Assembly: GCA_026388695.1 (NCBI GenBank)
Contig: JAPLJH010000027.1
Span: 1-53,813 of the forward strand
From: Deltaproteobacteria bacterium
GTDB taxonomy: Bacteria; Desulfobacterota; Desulfobulbia; Desulfobulbales; Desulfurivibrionaceae
Direction of reading: 5' to 3'
Length of the DNA stretch: 53,813 bases
Made by a program: the position numbers and the translations under genes. The notes beneath the pieces were generated by a model, which saw only the letters and a list, made by a program, of their open reading frames with translations, was not told where the DNA came from and did no database searches. Shown here piece by piece: positions 15,000-22,290 of the stretch (the first letter of the stretch is position 1; the number at the start of each line of letters is the position of its first letter).

Positions 15000-15758
15000 T
15001 TACAATTCATCAGCCTGTCGGCAGGCGTGCGCCACCATAATCTTTTTGGCCAGACCGGCGTTGATGGCCAAGCGCGTTCCCTTGCTTGCCACGATGAGCG
15101 GTCCTGCGGAATGATTGCTGACGATTTCCAGACATGTTCCCACCGCGAGGCCCATATCGGCAAGTCTGGCCTGCACCTCCCGACCGCCCAGGATGGTAAC
15201 GATCCGCACCCGTTCGCCGTTGGCGGCATACTGTAGGGAAAGGGCCGGTTCCCGCTGGGCCATGCACGAGGCGCACAAGCCGTAGATCTCCATCTTGTGC
15301 TGGAGGGGATGGAACTGGAACTGCCGGGCTATTTCGTGCTGGAGCCTTTCAAGGTCGTTATTGGCAAACTCCTGAATCTTGCCGCAGCGAGTGCAGATGA
15401 AATGGTCGTGGTGCATGCCGAGGTGGTGGTGTTCGTACACCGCCTCCTGGGTTTCAAACAGTTGTTTCTGGGCAAAGCCGAACTGGCAGAACATCTCCAT
15501 GGTTTCCTTGAGAAACTCCCGATCAAGCAGCTCCGGCCTTTTGGCCCTGATAATCCCTTCCAACCCGGTCAGGGTCAGATGCTCTTCCACGGAGAGAAAA
15601 ATATCCAGCACCTTGAGCCGCTCTTCGATGCGGGAGGCATTGAAGGATTCCAGCACCTCCTGGAACTGCTCCCGCTCCTGCTGGTGCTGGGTCTGGGGAT
15701 CAAGCACTTCCGGGGCAGCGCCTTGACTGCTTTTTGCTGATCGAAAAAAACCGAACAT
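15000..15758 (-). CDS. Fur-family regulator fused to a FeoA domain
   Basis: The protein is about 252 aa. Residues about 30-175 form a Fur-type regulator: winged-helix region (RIEERLKVLDIFLSVEEHLTLTGLE), the histidine-rich metal site (YEHHHLGMHHDHFICTRCGKI), and the structural zinc cysteines CTRC and CASC. Residues about 180-250 are a FeoA/SH3-like domain (GERVRIVTILGGREVQARLADMGL, then the IVASKGTRLAI strand). The start at 15758 follows AAAGGAGCAGGG. FeoA is normally a small partner of the FeoB iron transporter or the C-terminal dimerisation part of DtxR/IdeR-type regulators. Here it follows a Fur core, so an iron- or zinc-sensing repressor is likely. No feoB is nearby. Confidence 0.85.
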   Translation of the reverse strand: MFGFFRSAKSSQGAAPEVLDPQTQHQQEREQFQEVLESFNASRIEERLKVLDIFLSVEEHLTLTGLEGIIRAKRPELLDREFLKETMEMFCQFGFAQKQLFETQEAVYEHHHLGMHHDHFICTRCGKIQEFANNDLERLQHEIARQFQFHPLQHKMEIYGLCASCMAQREPALSLQYAANGERVRIVTILGGREVQARLADMGLAVGTCLEIVSNHSAGPLIVASKGTRLAINAGLAKKIMVAHACRQADEL

Positions 15759-15777
15759 TTCCCTGCTCCTTTGTGTC

Positions 15778-16506
15778 TCAAACCACCTGTGTCCACTCGC
15801 CATTTATCAGCAGATAGTGTGGCCGGAAACGGGCCTTGTAGGCCATGGCCGCCACCGGCTCTATCCAGTAGCCAAGGTAGAGATAATCGCAGTTTTCCCG
15901 GCTGGCAAGCTCGGCCAGGTACAGAATATTGAAGGTTCCCAGGCTTCGCTTCTCAAGGCCAGGATCGAAATAGAAATACACCGCGCTCATGCTGCTCTCG
16001 GCCAGATCGACAATGGATACCCCGACCAGCTGTCCGGACAAGCGAAAGGATATCTCCATGCTCGGGGCCAGGGAATTGACGAAAAAACCGCTGTAATAAT
16101 CCTGGGCCGTGCTGGCGCGACCAGGATAGCGGCTGTTCAGGAAGCTATCCAGCAGGTGCAGCTTTTCCTGCGTCACCTCAAGCGGGCCAATGCTGATCTC
16201 GATATCCTGATTCCGCTGGCGGACGCGCCGCATGTTTCGGGAGGGGCGAAATGTTTCCATCGCAAGCCGGATGGGCACGCAGGCCGCACAATCCGGGCAG
16301 CGCATGGCATAGATGGTGTTGCCGTTGCGCCGGTATCCGGCGGCAAGAAACTCCTCCAGCAGGGCCGGGGGCAGAAAACTGAAACCCGCTTGGTGGTAGA
16401 CCGCCAGACAGTCAAGACCGTAGGGGCACTCCGCCGGGGTATCCACAAAATACGGGGAGAGCTTAGTGATGAATCGGCTGGTATCACTCACATCCACGGA
16501 GGTCAT
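15778..16506 (-). CDS. bpt: Aspartate/glutamate leucyltransferase or arginyltransferase (Bpt/Ate family)
   Basis: This family moves Leu or Arg from aminoacyl-tRNA to the N-terminus of proteins beginning with Asp or Glu, creating N-degrons. The 242-aa protein has the N-terminal cysteine module ECPYGLDCLAVYH (about 26-38) and CPDCAACVPIRL (about 70-81), then a GNAT-like C-terminal domain with YFYFDPGLEKRSLGTFNIL and YLYLGYWIEP. Length is that of bacterial Bpt (about 240). Leu versus Arg specificity cannot be read here. An in-frame TTG at 16524 is an alternative start; I chose the ATG. It lies 19 bp before the Fur-FeoA gene. Confidence 0.88.
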   Translation of the reverse strand: MTSVDVSDTSRFITKLSPYFVDTPAECPYGLDCLAVYHQAGFSFLPPALLEEFLAAGYRRNGNTIYAMRCPDCAACVPIRLAMETFRPSRNMRRVRQRNQDIEISIGPLEVTQEKLHLLDSFLNSRYPGRASTAQDYYSGFFVNSLAPSMEISFRLSGQLVGVSIVDLAESSMSAVYFYFDPGLEKRSLGTFNILYLAELASRENCDYLYLGYWIEPVAAMAYKARFRPHYLLINGEWTQVV

Positions 16507-16528
16507 GTGTCTCGCTGGTTGCAAATAG

Positions 16529-16549
16529 GTGCTGAGCCTGTCGAAGCAC
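16529..16549. repeat. Short interspersed palindrome of the CTTCGACAGGCTCA type
   Basis: GTGCTGAGCCTGTCGAAGCAC lies in the 62-bp gap between the NamZ-like and Bpt genes; read on the minus strand it contains TTCGACAGGCTCAGC. The ends GTGCT/AGCAC pair. Near-identical short palindromes are widespread in unrelated bacterial genomes as REP-like elements. Whether this genome carries many copies cannot be told from one window. Confidence 0.5.
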
Positions 16550-16568
16550 TGTTGTTATGAGGCAATTT

Positions 16569-17735
16569 TCATCGATAAAGGAAATATCGTTGCCGCATCT
16601 CGCTGAACCCATCAATCTCCGGCTGCCAACCCAACTCAAGCTCAAGGATATCCGCACCTGCCGCCAGTTGGTGCCTGAGCTTGCTGTCCCCCAGGATCAG
16701 ATCAAGGGGGATCCGCTCGAATTCGTACTCATAGGGCGGGGCCTTCAGGACGAACTGCTGCGGATAGCAGCGCATGAAGGCTTGCAACAGAGCCAGCGAG
16801 GTGCGATAGGGCAGAAAGGCCTGCGGGTCCGTGACATGAAGTTGAAAGCCCCGGCAGGGCTGCCCTGCCCATTTGTTAGCCGTGGGCTCAAAAGCCAGGG
16901 ACCGAAGAAAACACCCCGGCAGAGGTACCTGGATATTGTCCAAAACCGTCTGCCAATCAAGAAATGGGGCGCCGAATAGTTCAAAGGGTAAGGAGGTGCC
17001 CCTGCCTTCGGAGATGTTGGTGCCTTCAAAGATCACCTGCCCAGGATAGACCAGAGCCGTGGTAGGGTTCGGCATGTTGGGCGAGGGGAAGACCCAAGGC
17101 AGGCCGGTATCGGTAAAGAGCATCCGCCGCTGCCAACCGGGCATGGTCACCACCTCAAGGTCCGCGCCGATTCCGTACTCACCATTGAGCAAACAGGCCA
17201 GCTCGCCAAAGGTGAGTCCGTGGCGCATGGGCAGCGGGTACAGCCCGACAAAGGAGCGGCAATCATCCTGCAACAGATTGCCCTCAACCGCCTCGCCGCC
17301 TACGGGGTTGGGCCGGTCCAGCACCACCACCTTTTTGCCGTGGCGGGCCGCCTCCTCCATGCAGTAGGCCAGGGTGTAGAGAAAGGTATAGACCCTGGTG
17401 CCCACATCGACGATATCAACGAGCAGCACGTCAAAATGCTCGTACATGGCTGCGGTGGGCCGACGCACCTCACCGTAGAGGCTGAACACCGGCAGACCGC
17501 TGACCGGGTCGGTCATGTGGTCCGACTCGATCATGTTGTCTTGCTTTTCCGCGAAGAATCCATGCTGGGGGGTGAACAGACAGGTGAGCTGGCCGGGAAA
17601 AGCGGACATGATCAGGTCCCGGCTGTGGCGGAGGCGACTGTCGGTGGAGGCCTGATTGCAGAGCAGTGCCAAGCGTTTGCCTGCGAGATACGCGGGGGGG
17701 GATGCTACAAGATGCTCAATTCCAAGGGTAACCAT
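16569..17735 (-). CDS. namZ: DUF1343 protein, NamZ-like exo-beta-N-acetylmuramidase family
   Basis: The 388-aa protein is a DUF1343 member: GKRLALLCNQAS near residue 20, CLFTPQHGFFAEKQDNM, VFSLYGEVRRPT, LLVDIVDVGTRVYTFLYT, VLDRPNPVGG, LPMRHGLTFGELA and the C-terminal SLALLQAFMRCYP are family blocks. The founding NamZ from Bacillus releases N-acetylmuramic acid from the non-reducing ends of peptidoglycan fragments. Unlike secreted members, this one has no signal peptide, so it would act in the cytosol on imported muropeptides, or the substrate differs. The gene is divergent from cooC across 173 bp and is followed by bpt after 62 bp. Confidence 0.85.
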   Translation of the reverse strand: MVTLGIEHLVASPPAYLAGKRLALLCNQASTDSRLRHSRDLIMSAFPGQLTCLFTPQHGFFAEKQDNMIESDHMTDPVSGLPVFSLYGEVRRPTAAMYEHFDVLLVDIVDVGTRVYTFLYTLAYCMEEAARHGKKVVVLDRPNPVGGEAVEGNLLQDDCRSFVGLYPLPMRHGLTFGELACLLNGEYGIGADLEVVTMPGWQRRMLFTDTGLPWVFPSPNMPNPTTALVYPGQVIFEGTNISEGRGTSLPFELFGAPFLDWQTVLDNIQVPLPGCFLRSLAFEPTANKWAGQPCRGFQLHVTDPQAFLPYRTSLALLQAFMRCYPQQFVLKAPPYEYEFERIPLDLILGDSKLRHQLAAGADILELELGWQPEIDGFSEMRQRYFLYR

Positions 17736-17806
17736 GGTGCTCCCGATTCAGAGGATGGAGGAATGACCGGCATTTTTTTCTTTGCACTTTGCCAACGGCT
17801 GATTAG

Positions 17807-17835
17807 TTTAGCCACAAGAGTCATTGGAATATAAT
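17807..17835 (+). promoter_or_regulatory. Sigma-70-type promoter for cooC and methyltransferase
   Basis: TTTAGC (17807-17812), a 17-bp spacer, and a perfect TATAAT (17830-17835). The -35 is weak (3 of 6). The predicted start near 17842 gives a leader of about 65 nt before cooC. Confidence 0.45.
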
Positions 17836-17908
17836 CGAACCGGCCGCCTTCTTGCATCAAAAAGGAGACAGGCGCACGACATGATCTGAAATAGAGAGGG
17901 TTCTTACG

Positions 17909-18673
17909 ATGAAAATTGCAATCAGCGGCAAGGGCGGCGTGGGCAAGACCACGATCATGGCCATGCTGGCAAAATATCTCCAGAAACAGGGCAAAGAGGT
18001 GCTGGTCATCGATGCGGACCCCAGCCCACACATGGCCCAGAGCCTCGGCCTGGCCGAGGACGAAAAGATCACCCCCATCGCCGAGATGAAGGATCTGCTG
18101 GTGGAGCGCTCCGGCAAGGTGGACGGTTCGCCCTTTTACAACATCAACCCGCAGGTAGATGATCTGCTGGCCCGCTTCATCGTGGAAAAGGACGGGATCA
18201 AGCTCATGGTCTTGGGCGCTATCCAGACGGCCAAGGGCGGCTGCGCCTGCCCGGAAAGCAACGTGCTCAAACGGATGCTCACCAAACTGCTCCTCTCCCC
18301 CTCCCAGGTGGTGCTGCTCGACATGGAGGCCGGAGTGGAACACCTGGGGAGGGGCACCATCGCCGGGGTGGATCATCTGCTGATCGTGGTGATCCCCTCA
18401 AAATCCGGGGTGCGCACGGCGCTGAAGATCAAGAAGCTCGCCGAGGACTCGGGCATCCCCCGCATCTCCTTTGTCGGCAATCTGGTGACGGATGACGACG
18501 ACCGGGCTTTCTTGACCGAATCCCTGGGAGAGCCACCCCTTGCCTGTTTCCCCGACTCAGCCGCGATCCGAAAAACGGAACGCGCTGGCTTGGCGATTAC
18601 CGGAGCGTTGGGAGAAGTTGAGAAAGCGGCAGGACAACTCATCAACAGCGTCCTCGGCCAGGCGCAACAATGA
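17909..18673 (+). CDS. cooC: CooC-type nickel-insertion ATPase
   Basis: This 254-aa MinD/ParA-like P-loop ATPase starts MKIAISGKGGVGKTT, with a deviant Walker A at residues 7-15 typical of the SIMIBI class. It has VIDADPSPHMAQSLG (switch I region), the CooC-specific CxC in KGGCACPESN (about 111-113) that binds Ni or Zn in the dimer, and LLDMEAGVEHLGRGT (switch II). CooC loads nickel into CO dehydrogenase or acetyl-CoA synthase using ATP. No CODH gene is in this window, so the client lies elsewhere or differs. It overlaps the downstream methyltransferase by ATGA. Confidence 0.9.
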   Translation: MKIAISGKGGVGKTTIMAMLAKYLQKQGKEVLVIDADPSPHMAQSLGLAEDEKITPIAEMKDLLVERSGKVDGSPFYNINPQVDDLLARFIVEKDGIKLMVLGAIQTAKGGCACPESNVLKRMLTKLLLSPSQVVLLDMEAGVEHLGRGTIAGVDHLLIVVIPSKSGVRTALKIKKLAEDSGIPRISFVGNLVTDDDDRAFLTESLGEPPLACFPDSAAIRKTERAGLAITGALGEVEKAAGQLINSVLGQAQQ

Positions 18674-19377
18674 GCATGGCCGCAGTCAAAACCGCTTTCG
18701 ACGAGGGCGCGCAGACCTACGACCGCGCCCGCAGACAGCTGATCCCCTGTTTCGATGATTTTTACGGCACGGCACTGGCGCTGATCCCACACCAGCCCGC
18801 AGCCAGTTTCCGGGTGCTGGACCTCGGCGCTGGCACGGGACTGCTCTCGTTCTTGGTTGCCGAAAAGTTTACCAAGGCCAGGATCACCCTGATGGACATC
18901 TCCCAGGAGATGCTGACCAAGGCACGGGAACGGTTTGCCGGGATGGAGGAGCGGGTGGCGTTTATTGCAGGGGATTATGCCGACGGCTTTACAGGACAAT
19001 TCGAGGTAATTATCTCCGCCCTGTCCATCCACCACCTCACAGACGCACGCAAAATCAAGCTGTTCAAAAACATCTATGATGCGTTACACGATGGCGGCAT
19101 ATTCATCAACGCCGAGCAAATTTTGGGACCAACCCCGCAAATCGAACAGGTGTACCAGGAAACCTGGCTCCGGCAGGCGCGAGACCTCGGCGTCTCCGAC
19201 GCCGACCTCAATGCGGCCCTGGAACGGATGAAGGCAGACAGGATGTCGCCTCTGGACTCCCAGTTGGACTGGTTGCAACAGACAGGATTCAGTTCGGTGC
19301 ATTGCTGGTACCAAAGCCACCGCTTCGCAGTCTTTTCCGGGCAAAAGGGCGGAGGCGGCAAAAACCTGCCCTTGTAA
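18670..19377 (+). CDS. Class I SAM-dependent methyltransferase
   Basis: The 235-aa protein has a Rossmann methyltransferase core: motif I VLDLGAGTGLLSFLVAEKF near residue 50, an acidic end of strand 2 (LMDISQEML), GDYADGF near 100, and IISALSIHHLTD at strand 4, followed by GGIFINAEQ. It resembles UbiE/TrmN-like small-molecule methyltransferases, but the substrate cannot be read. The C-terminal KGGGGKNLPL tail is low complexity. It is translationally coupled to cooC (ATGA overlap), an association worth noting because CooC clients are nickel enzymes of C1 metabolism. It converges on the zinc-ribbon gene with 9 bp between stops. Confidence 0.85.
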   Translation: MSMAAVKTAFDEGAQTYDRARRQLIPCFDDFYGTALALIPHQPAASFRVLDLGAGTGLLSFLVAEKFTKARITLMDISQEMLTKARERFAGMEERVAFIAGDYADGFTGQFEVIISALSIHHLTDARKIKLFKNIYDALHDGGIFINAEQILGPTPQIEQVYQETWLRQARDLGVSDADLNAALERMKADRMSPLDSQLDWLQQTGFSSVHCWYQSHRFAVFSGQKGGGGKNLPL

Positions 19378-19386
19378 TACGCTCCC

Positions 19387-19905
19387 TCAGCCGAAACACA
19401 ACCCGCAATCCGGGCAGGTCGTGGTGGTGGTGGCAAAGGCAAAGCCGCAGGCCGGACAGACTGCCTCTTCGGCCTCGGGATTGAAAACCGCCCCGGCATG
19501 GGTATCGTCATGTTCGGCCATGGCGGTTGCCCGGCGGTGCTCCTCGGCAAGCACCTGCAAGGCATCCTGCACCTCTTCCTGCCGCACCTGAAGCTGGAAC
19601 TTGGGGGCGCAACCGCCACTGGCACAACCCCCACCTTCCTTACTGATCATGGCGCCGATCTGTTCGGCCTCCAGCAACGCCTTGAGGTGCTTGAGGTCAG
19701 CCATGGGAGCCTGAAAAATGACGACCAGATGGTCATCGGGGGTCAACGCCCCCTTCCGCTTCTGGCGAGAGCCGCCTTTATTTTTCTCCATTACCGACAA
19801 CTCGGCCCCCCAGACAAGCTCGATTGCGCAGGTTGCGCACTTTTCGATCTCCGACCGGTACTCGTCGCGGCACTGCGGGCAGTATTTCAAGTCGTGTTCA
19901 ATCAT
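19387..19905 (-). CDS. Two-zinc-ribbon protein with a central signal-transducing-like domain
   Basis: The protein is 172 aa. An N-terminal zinc ribbon (YCPQCRDEY ... CATCAIEL) and a C-terminal one (VCPACGFAFA ... CPDCGLCFG) flank a middle region (about 55-140). That region reads DDHLVVIFQAPMADLKHLKALLEAEQI and resembles the DUF2007/PII-like ferredoxin-fold fold (a strand, a helix and a return strand FQLQVRQEEVQDAL). Inside it is a cysteine-glycine insert, GGGCASGGCAPKF, that could bind a metal. The ATG at 19905 follows TTAGGTGACC. Function unknown; length and layout suggest a metal-dependent adaptor. It is 62 bp downstream of xerC on the same strand. Confidence 0.7.
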   Translation of the reverse strand: MIEHDLKYCPQCRDEYRSEIEKCATCAIELVWGAELSVMEKNKGGSRQKRKGALTPDDHLVVIFQAPMADLKHLKALLEAEQIGAMISKEGGGCASGGCAPKFQLQVRQEEVQDALQVLAEEHRRATAMAEHDDTHAGAVFNPEAEEAVCPACGFAFATTTTTCPDCGLCFG

Positions 19906-19967
19906 AATGGTCACCTAAAAAAAACTGTATGGATCAGCTGCGGGACATACCCATCAGCCATTGTCTC

Positions 19968-20882
19968 TTACATTCTCGCCTTTGGATGCGCCCGGTCATA
20001 GACCTCGTTCAGATGATCCATGTTCAAATGGGTATAGCGCTGGGTGGTCGAAAGGCTGACATGTCCCAGTAATTCCTGCACCGTGCGTAGATCCGCGCCC
20101 ATTTCCAGAAGATGGGTGGCAAAGGAGTGGCGCAGGGCATGGGGCGTTACCCTGGCGGCGATTCCGGCCCGCAGGGCATAGAATTTTACCAGCCGTTCGA
20201 TGCTTCGGGTGGTGAGCCGTAGACCCCTATGGTTCAAAAAAACCGCCTTGTTTTCCGGCGCTTCTCCACGGGCGATCCGTTCACGGATCAACAGAGTCCG
20301 CTGGGGCAGGTATTGACTCAGGGCTTCCAGGGCCGGGCTGCCCACCGGCACCAGCCGTTCCCGGTTGCCCTTGCCGGTGACCCGGAGCATGCCCTCTTCG
20401 GCATCAAGGCGCTCCAGGTCGAGGGAGGCAAGCTCGGCAACCCGCAGCCCAGTGGAATAGAGAATCTCCAGAATCGCCCGGTCGCGAACGGCAAAAGCAT
20501 CGCCAGCGCCCGGCATCTCCAACAGGGTAAAGACCTCGTCCACCGTGAGAAAAACAGGCATGTGCTTTTCCTGTTTCGGGGTGGCAATGGGCGCGACCGG
20601 GTCATGAGTGATAACCCCCTCGCGGAGAAGATGGCGGAAAAAAGTACGCAGCGCGGAGAGCTTTCTGGCCACGGAACTGCCTTTGTTTTTGCCGTTTAGA
20701 GCATAGACATAGGAACGGACAGCACGGGCCTCAATCTGGCGAACATCCTGCCCAGACTCGACAAACGTGGCAAATTCGACAAGATCACGGCCATAGCTTT
20801 CAACGGTCTTGGGGGAATAGCCCTTTTCCACGGCAAGCCAGCGGCTGAATTGGGGGAGAAGATTCTGTAAAGAGTATGGCAT
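19968..20882 (-). CDS. xerC: Tyrosine recombinase XerC
   Basis: This 304-aa tyrosine recombinase resolves chromosome dimers at dif together with XerD. The N-terminal SAM-like core-binding domain (about 1-95) is followed by the catalytic domain. The conserved residues are visible: Arg in STGLRVAELASL (near 148), Lys in VTGKGNRERLVP (near 172), HxxR in TPHALRHSFATHLLE (near 246), His in LLGHVSLSTT and the nucleophile Tyr in TQRYTHL (near 281). Length and motif spacing fit XerC rather than a phage or integron integrase, which would carry extra insertions. It is divergent from xseB. Confidence 0.93.
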   Translation of the reverse strand: MPYSLQNLLPQFSRWLAVEKGYSPKTVESYGRDLVEFATFVESGQDVRQIEARAVRSYVYALNGKNKGSSVARKLSALRTFFRHLLREGVITHDPVAPIATPKQEKHMPVFLTVDEVFTLLEMPGAGDAFAVRDRAILEILYSTGLRVAELASLDLERLDAEEGMLRVTGKGNRERLVPVGSPALEALSQYLPQRTLLIRERIARGEAPENKAVFLNHRGLRLTTRSIERLVKFYALRAGIAARVTPHALRHSFATHLLEMGADLRTVQELLGHVSLSTTQRYTHLNMDHLNEVYDRAHPKARM

Positions 20883-20977
20883 AAAGGTCTTTCTTTTTTA
20901 AAAAGCGTATTGCCCACCCGGACATGATAAGACGATGCCCCGACAACCTATCATAATCATGTTTTTTTGGAAAGACA

Positions 20978-21006
20978 TTGCCCCGAAGCGCAACTTCATT
21001 TATTTT
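20978..21006 (+). promoter_or_regulatory. Candidate promoter for xseB-ispA-dxs
   Basis: TTGCCC (20978-20983), 17-bp spacer, TATTTT (21001-21006); four of six matches in each hexamer. It lies about 65 bp before the xseB start in an AT-rich stretch. Predicted from consensus only. Confidence 0.35.
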
Positions 21007-21072
21007 AAACAATTCTATTCATACTTGCCTACAGACGAGGACCTTTCTTTTTAGAAATCCTCGGGAGGGATC

Positions 21073-21321
21073 ATGTCCAAAAAATCTTTTGAAGAAGCCC
21101 TGGAGTCCCTTGAGCAGATCACCCAAGAGCTGGAAAACGGCGATCTGAGCCTGGAAAAATCCCTGAAAAAATTTGACGAGGGCATCAAACTGGCAGAGCT
21201 GTGCAACCACAAGCTGGAAGAAGCACAGCAGAAAGTTGATCTCCTTTTAAAAAAAGACGGCAAGCTCATCAGCGTTCCCTTTATCTCCTCTGGCGCGGCT
21301 CCTAATGAAGACGACCTCTAA
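21073..21321 (+). CDS. xseB: Exodeoxyribonuclease VII small subunit
   Basis: XseB associates with XseA in a nuclease that degrades single-stranded DNA to acid-soluble oligonucleotides. The 82-aa protein has the family pattern [21 protein letters not shown], then [15 protein letters not shown] and [16 protein letters not shown], a helical hairpin that binds along XseA. The ribosome site GGGAGGG is 3 bp before the ATG. xseB-ispA-dxs is a very common gene order in proteobacteria and is conserved here. xseA is not in the window. Confidence 0.95.
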   Translation: MSKKSFEEALESLEQITQELENGDLSLEKSLKKFDEGIKLAELCNHKLEEAQQKVDLLLKKDGKLISVPFISSGAAPNEDDL

Positions 21322-21359
21322 CCTCTGTCTCGCTAGCAATTACCGGAAATTTCCCAACC

Positions 21360-22250
21360 ATGGAATTTAAAAAATATCTGAATCAACAATGCACGGTTGT
21401 CGAACAGGCTCTGGCGCGCTATATGCTCACAGAAGATGGGCCTCTTGCCAACCATATCAGGGCCATGCGCTACAGCCTTTTTGCTGGAGGCAAAAGGATC
21501 CGTCCCATCCTGGCCCTTGCCGCAGCAGAAGCCTTGCATAGCACCACCGAGCATCTTTTACCCGTGGCCTGCGCCCTGGAATGCATCCACACCTATTCCC
21601 TGATCCATGACGATCTGCCGGCCATGGACGATGACGAACTCCGCCGTGGCAAACCTACCTGTCATGTGGTATTCGGGGAAGCAGAAGCCATTTTGGCCGG
21701 AGACGGGCTGCTCAGTTTCGCCTTTGAGCTGCTGAGCCATCCTGATGCGCAACAGGGCATGACCCCGGACGCCCAGCTCAGGATGATCAACATCATCGCC
21801 CACGCCATCGGTCCGAATGGCATGGTCGGCGGCCAGTCTTTGGACCTTGCCGCCGAAGGCCAGGCCATCTCCTTTGAGCATCTGCGGCTAATCCATGGCT
21901 ACAAAACCGGAGCGCTGATTACCGCTTCCGTGCAGGCCGGGGCGATTTTCGGCAAGGCCGATGAAGCACAGTTTGCCGCCCTGAGCCAATACGGCGTGCA
22001 GATCGGCCTGGCATTTCAAATCGTTGACGACCTGCTGGATGTTGAAGGAACCACGGAAGATCTCGGCAAGACAGCCGGAGCCGATGCCCAGCGGAGCAAG
22101 GCAACCTACCCGGCCTTCTTTGACATAGCCAAAACAAAGGTTCTGGCCCAGGAGGCTGTTGACGCGGCCGTGACTGCCCTGGAAATTTTTGACGCCAAAG
22201 CCGAGCCGCTCCGCGCCCTTGCCCGGTATATTTACGAACGGAACAACTAA
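21360..22250 (+). CDS. ispA: Polyprenyl (farnesyl/geranylgeranyl) diphosphate synthase
   Basis: This 296-aa trans-prenyltransferase condenses IPP with allylic diphosphates. The first aspartate-rich motif is [17 protein letters not shown] (near 84-100) and the second is [12 protein letters not shown] (near 222-233). GGKRIRPIL near 42 binds IPP, and KTGALI is also present. The two-residue insert in the first motif (DDxxxxD) and the short length are typical of IspA-type farnesyl/geranylgeranyl synthases; the exact chain length cannot be read reliably. It would supply the precursor for the menaquinone tail made by genes at 30-37 kb. It lies 38 bp after xseB. Confidence 0.93.
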   Translation: MEFKKYLNQQCTVVEQALARYMLTEDGPLANHIRAMRYSLFAGGKRIRPILALAAAEALHSTTEHLLPVACALECIHTYSLIHDDLPAMDDDELRRGKPTCHVVFGEAEAILAGDGLLSFAFELLSHPDAQQGMTPDAQLRMINIIAHAIGPNGMVGGQSLDLAAEGQAISFEHLRLIHGYKTGALITASVQAGAIFGKADEAQFAALSQYGVQIGLAFQIVDDLLDVEGTTEDLGKTAGADAQRSKATYPAFFDIAKTKVLAQEAVDAAVTALEIFDAKAEPLRALARYIYERNN

Positions 22251-22290
22251 CCGGACACCCTTCAGGGTGCATCCGGAGGAAAAGGCCACA

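Noticed and set aside
14684-15229. 181-codon minus-strand frame including the zinc-finger gene
   Set aside because: Only the last 60 codons have a recognisable cysteine pattern and a strong ribosome site at 14866; the upstream part overlaps the Fur-FeoA gene in another phase.
19968-20882. Integron or phage integrase
   Set aside because: Length and motif spacing fit chromosomal XerC, with no integron-specific insert, and it is 9 kb from the attC-like site.
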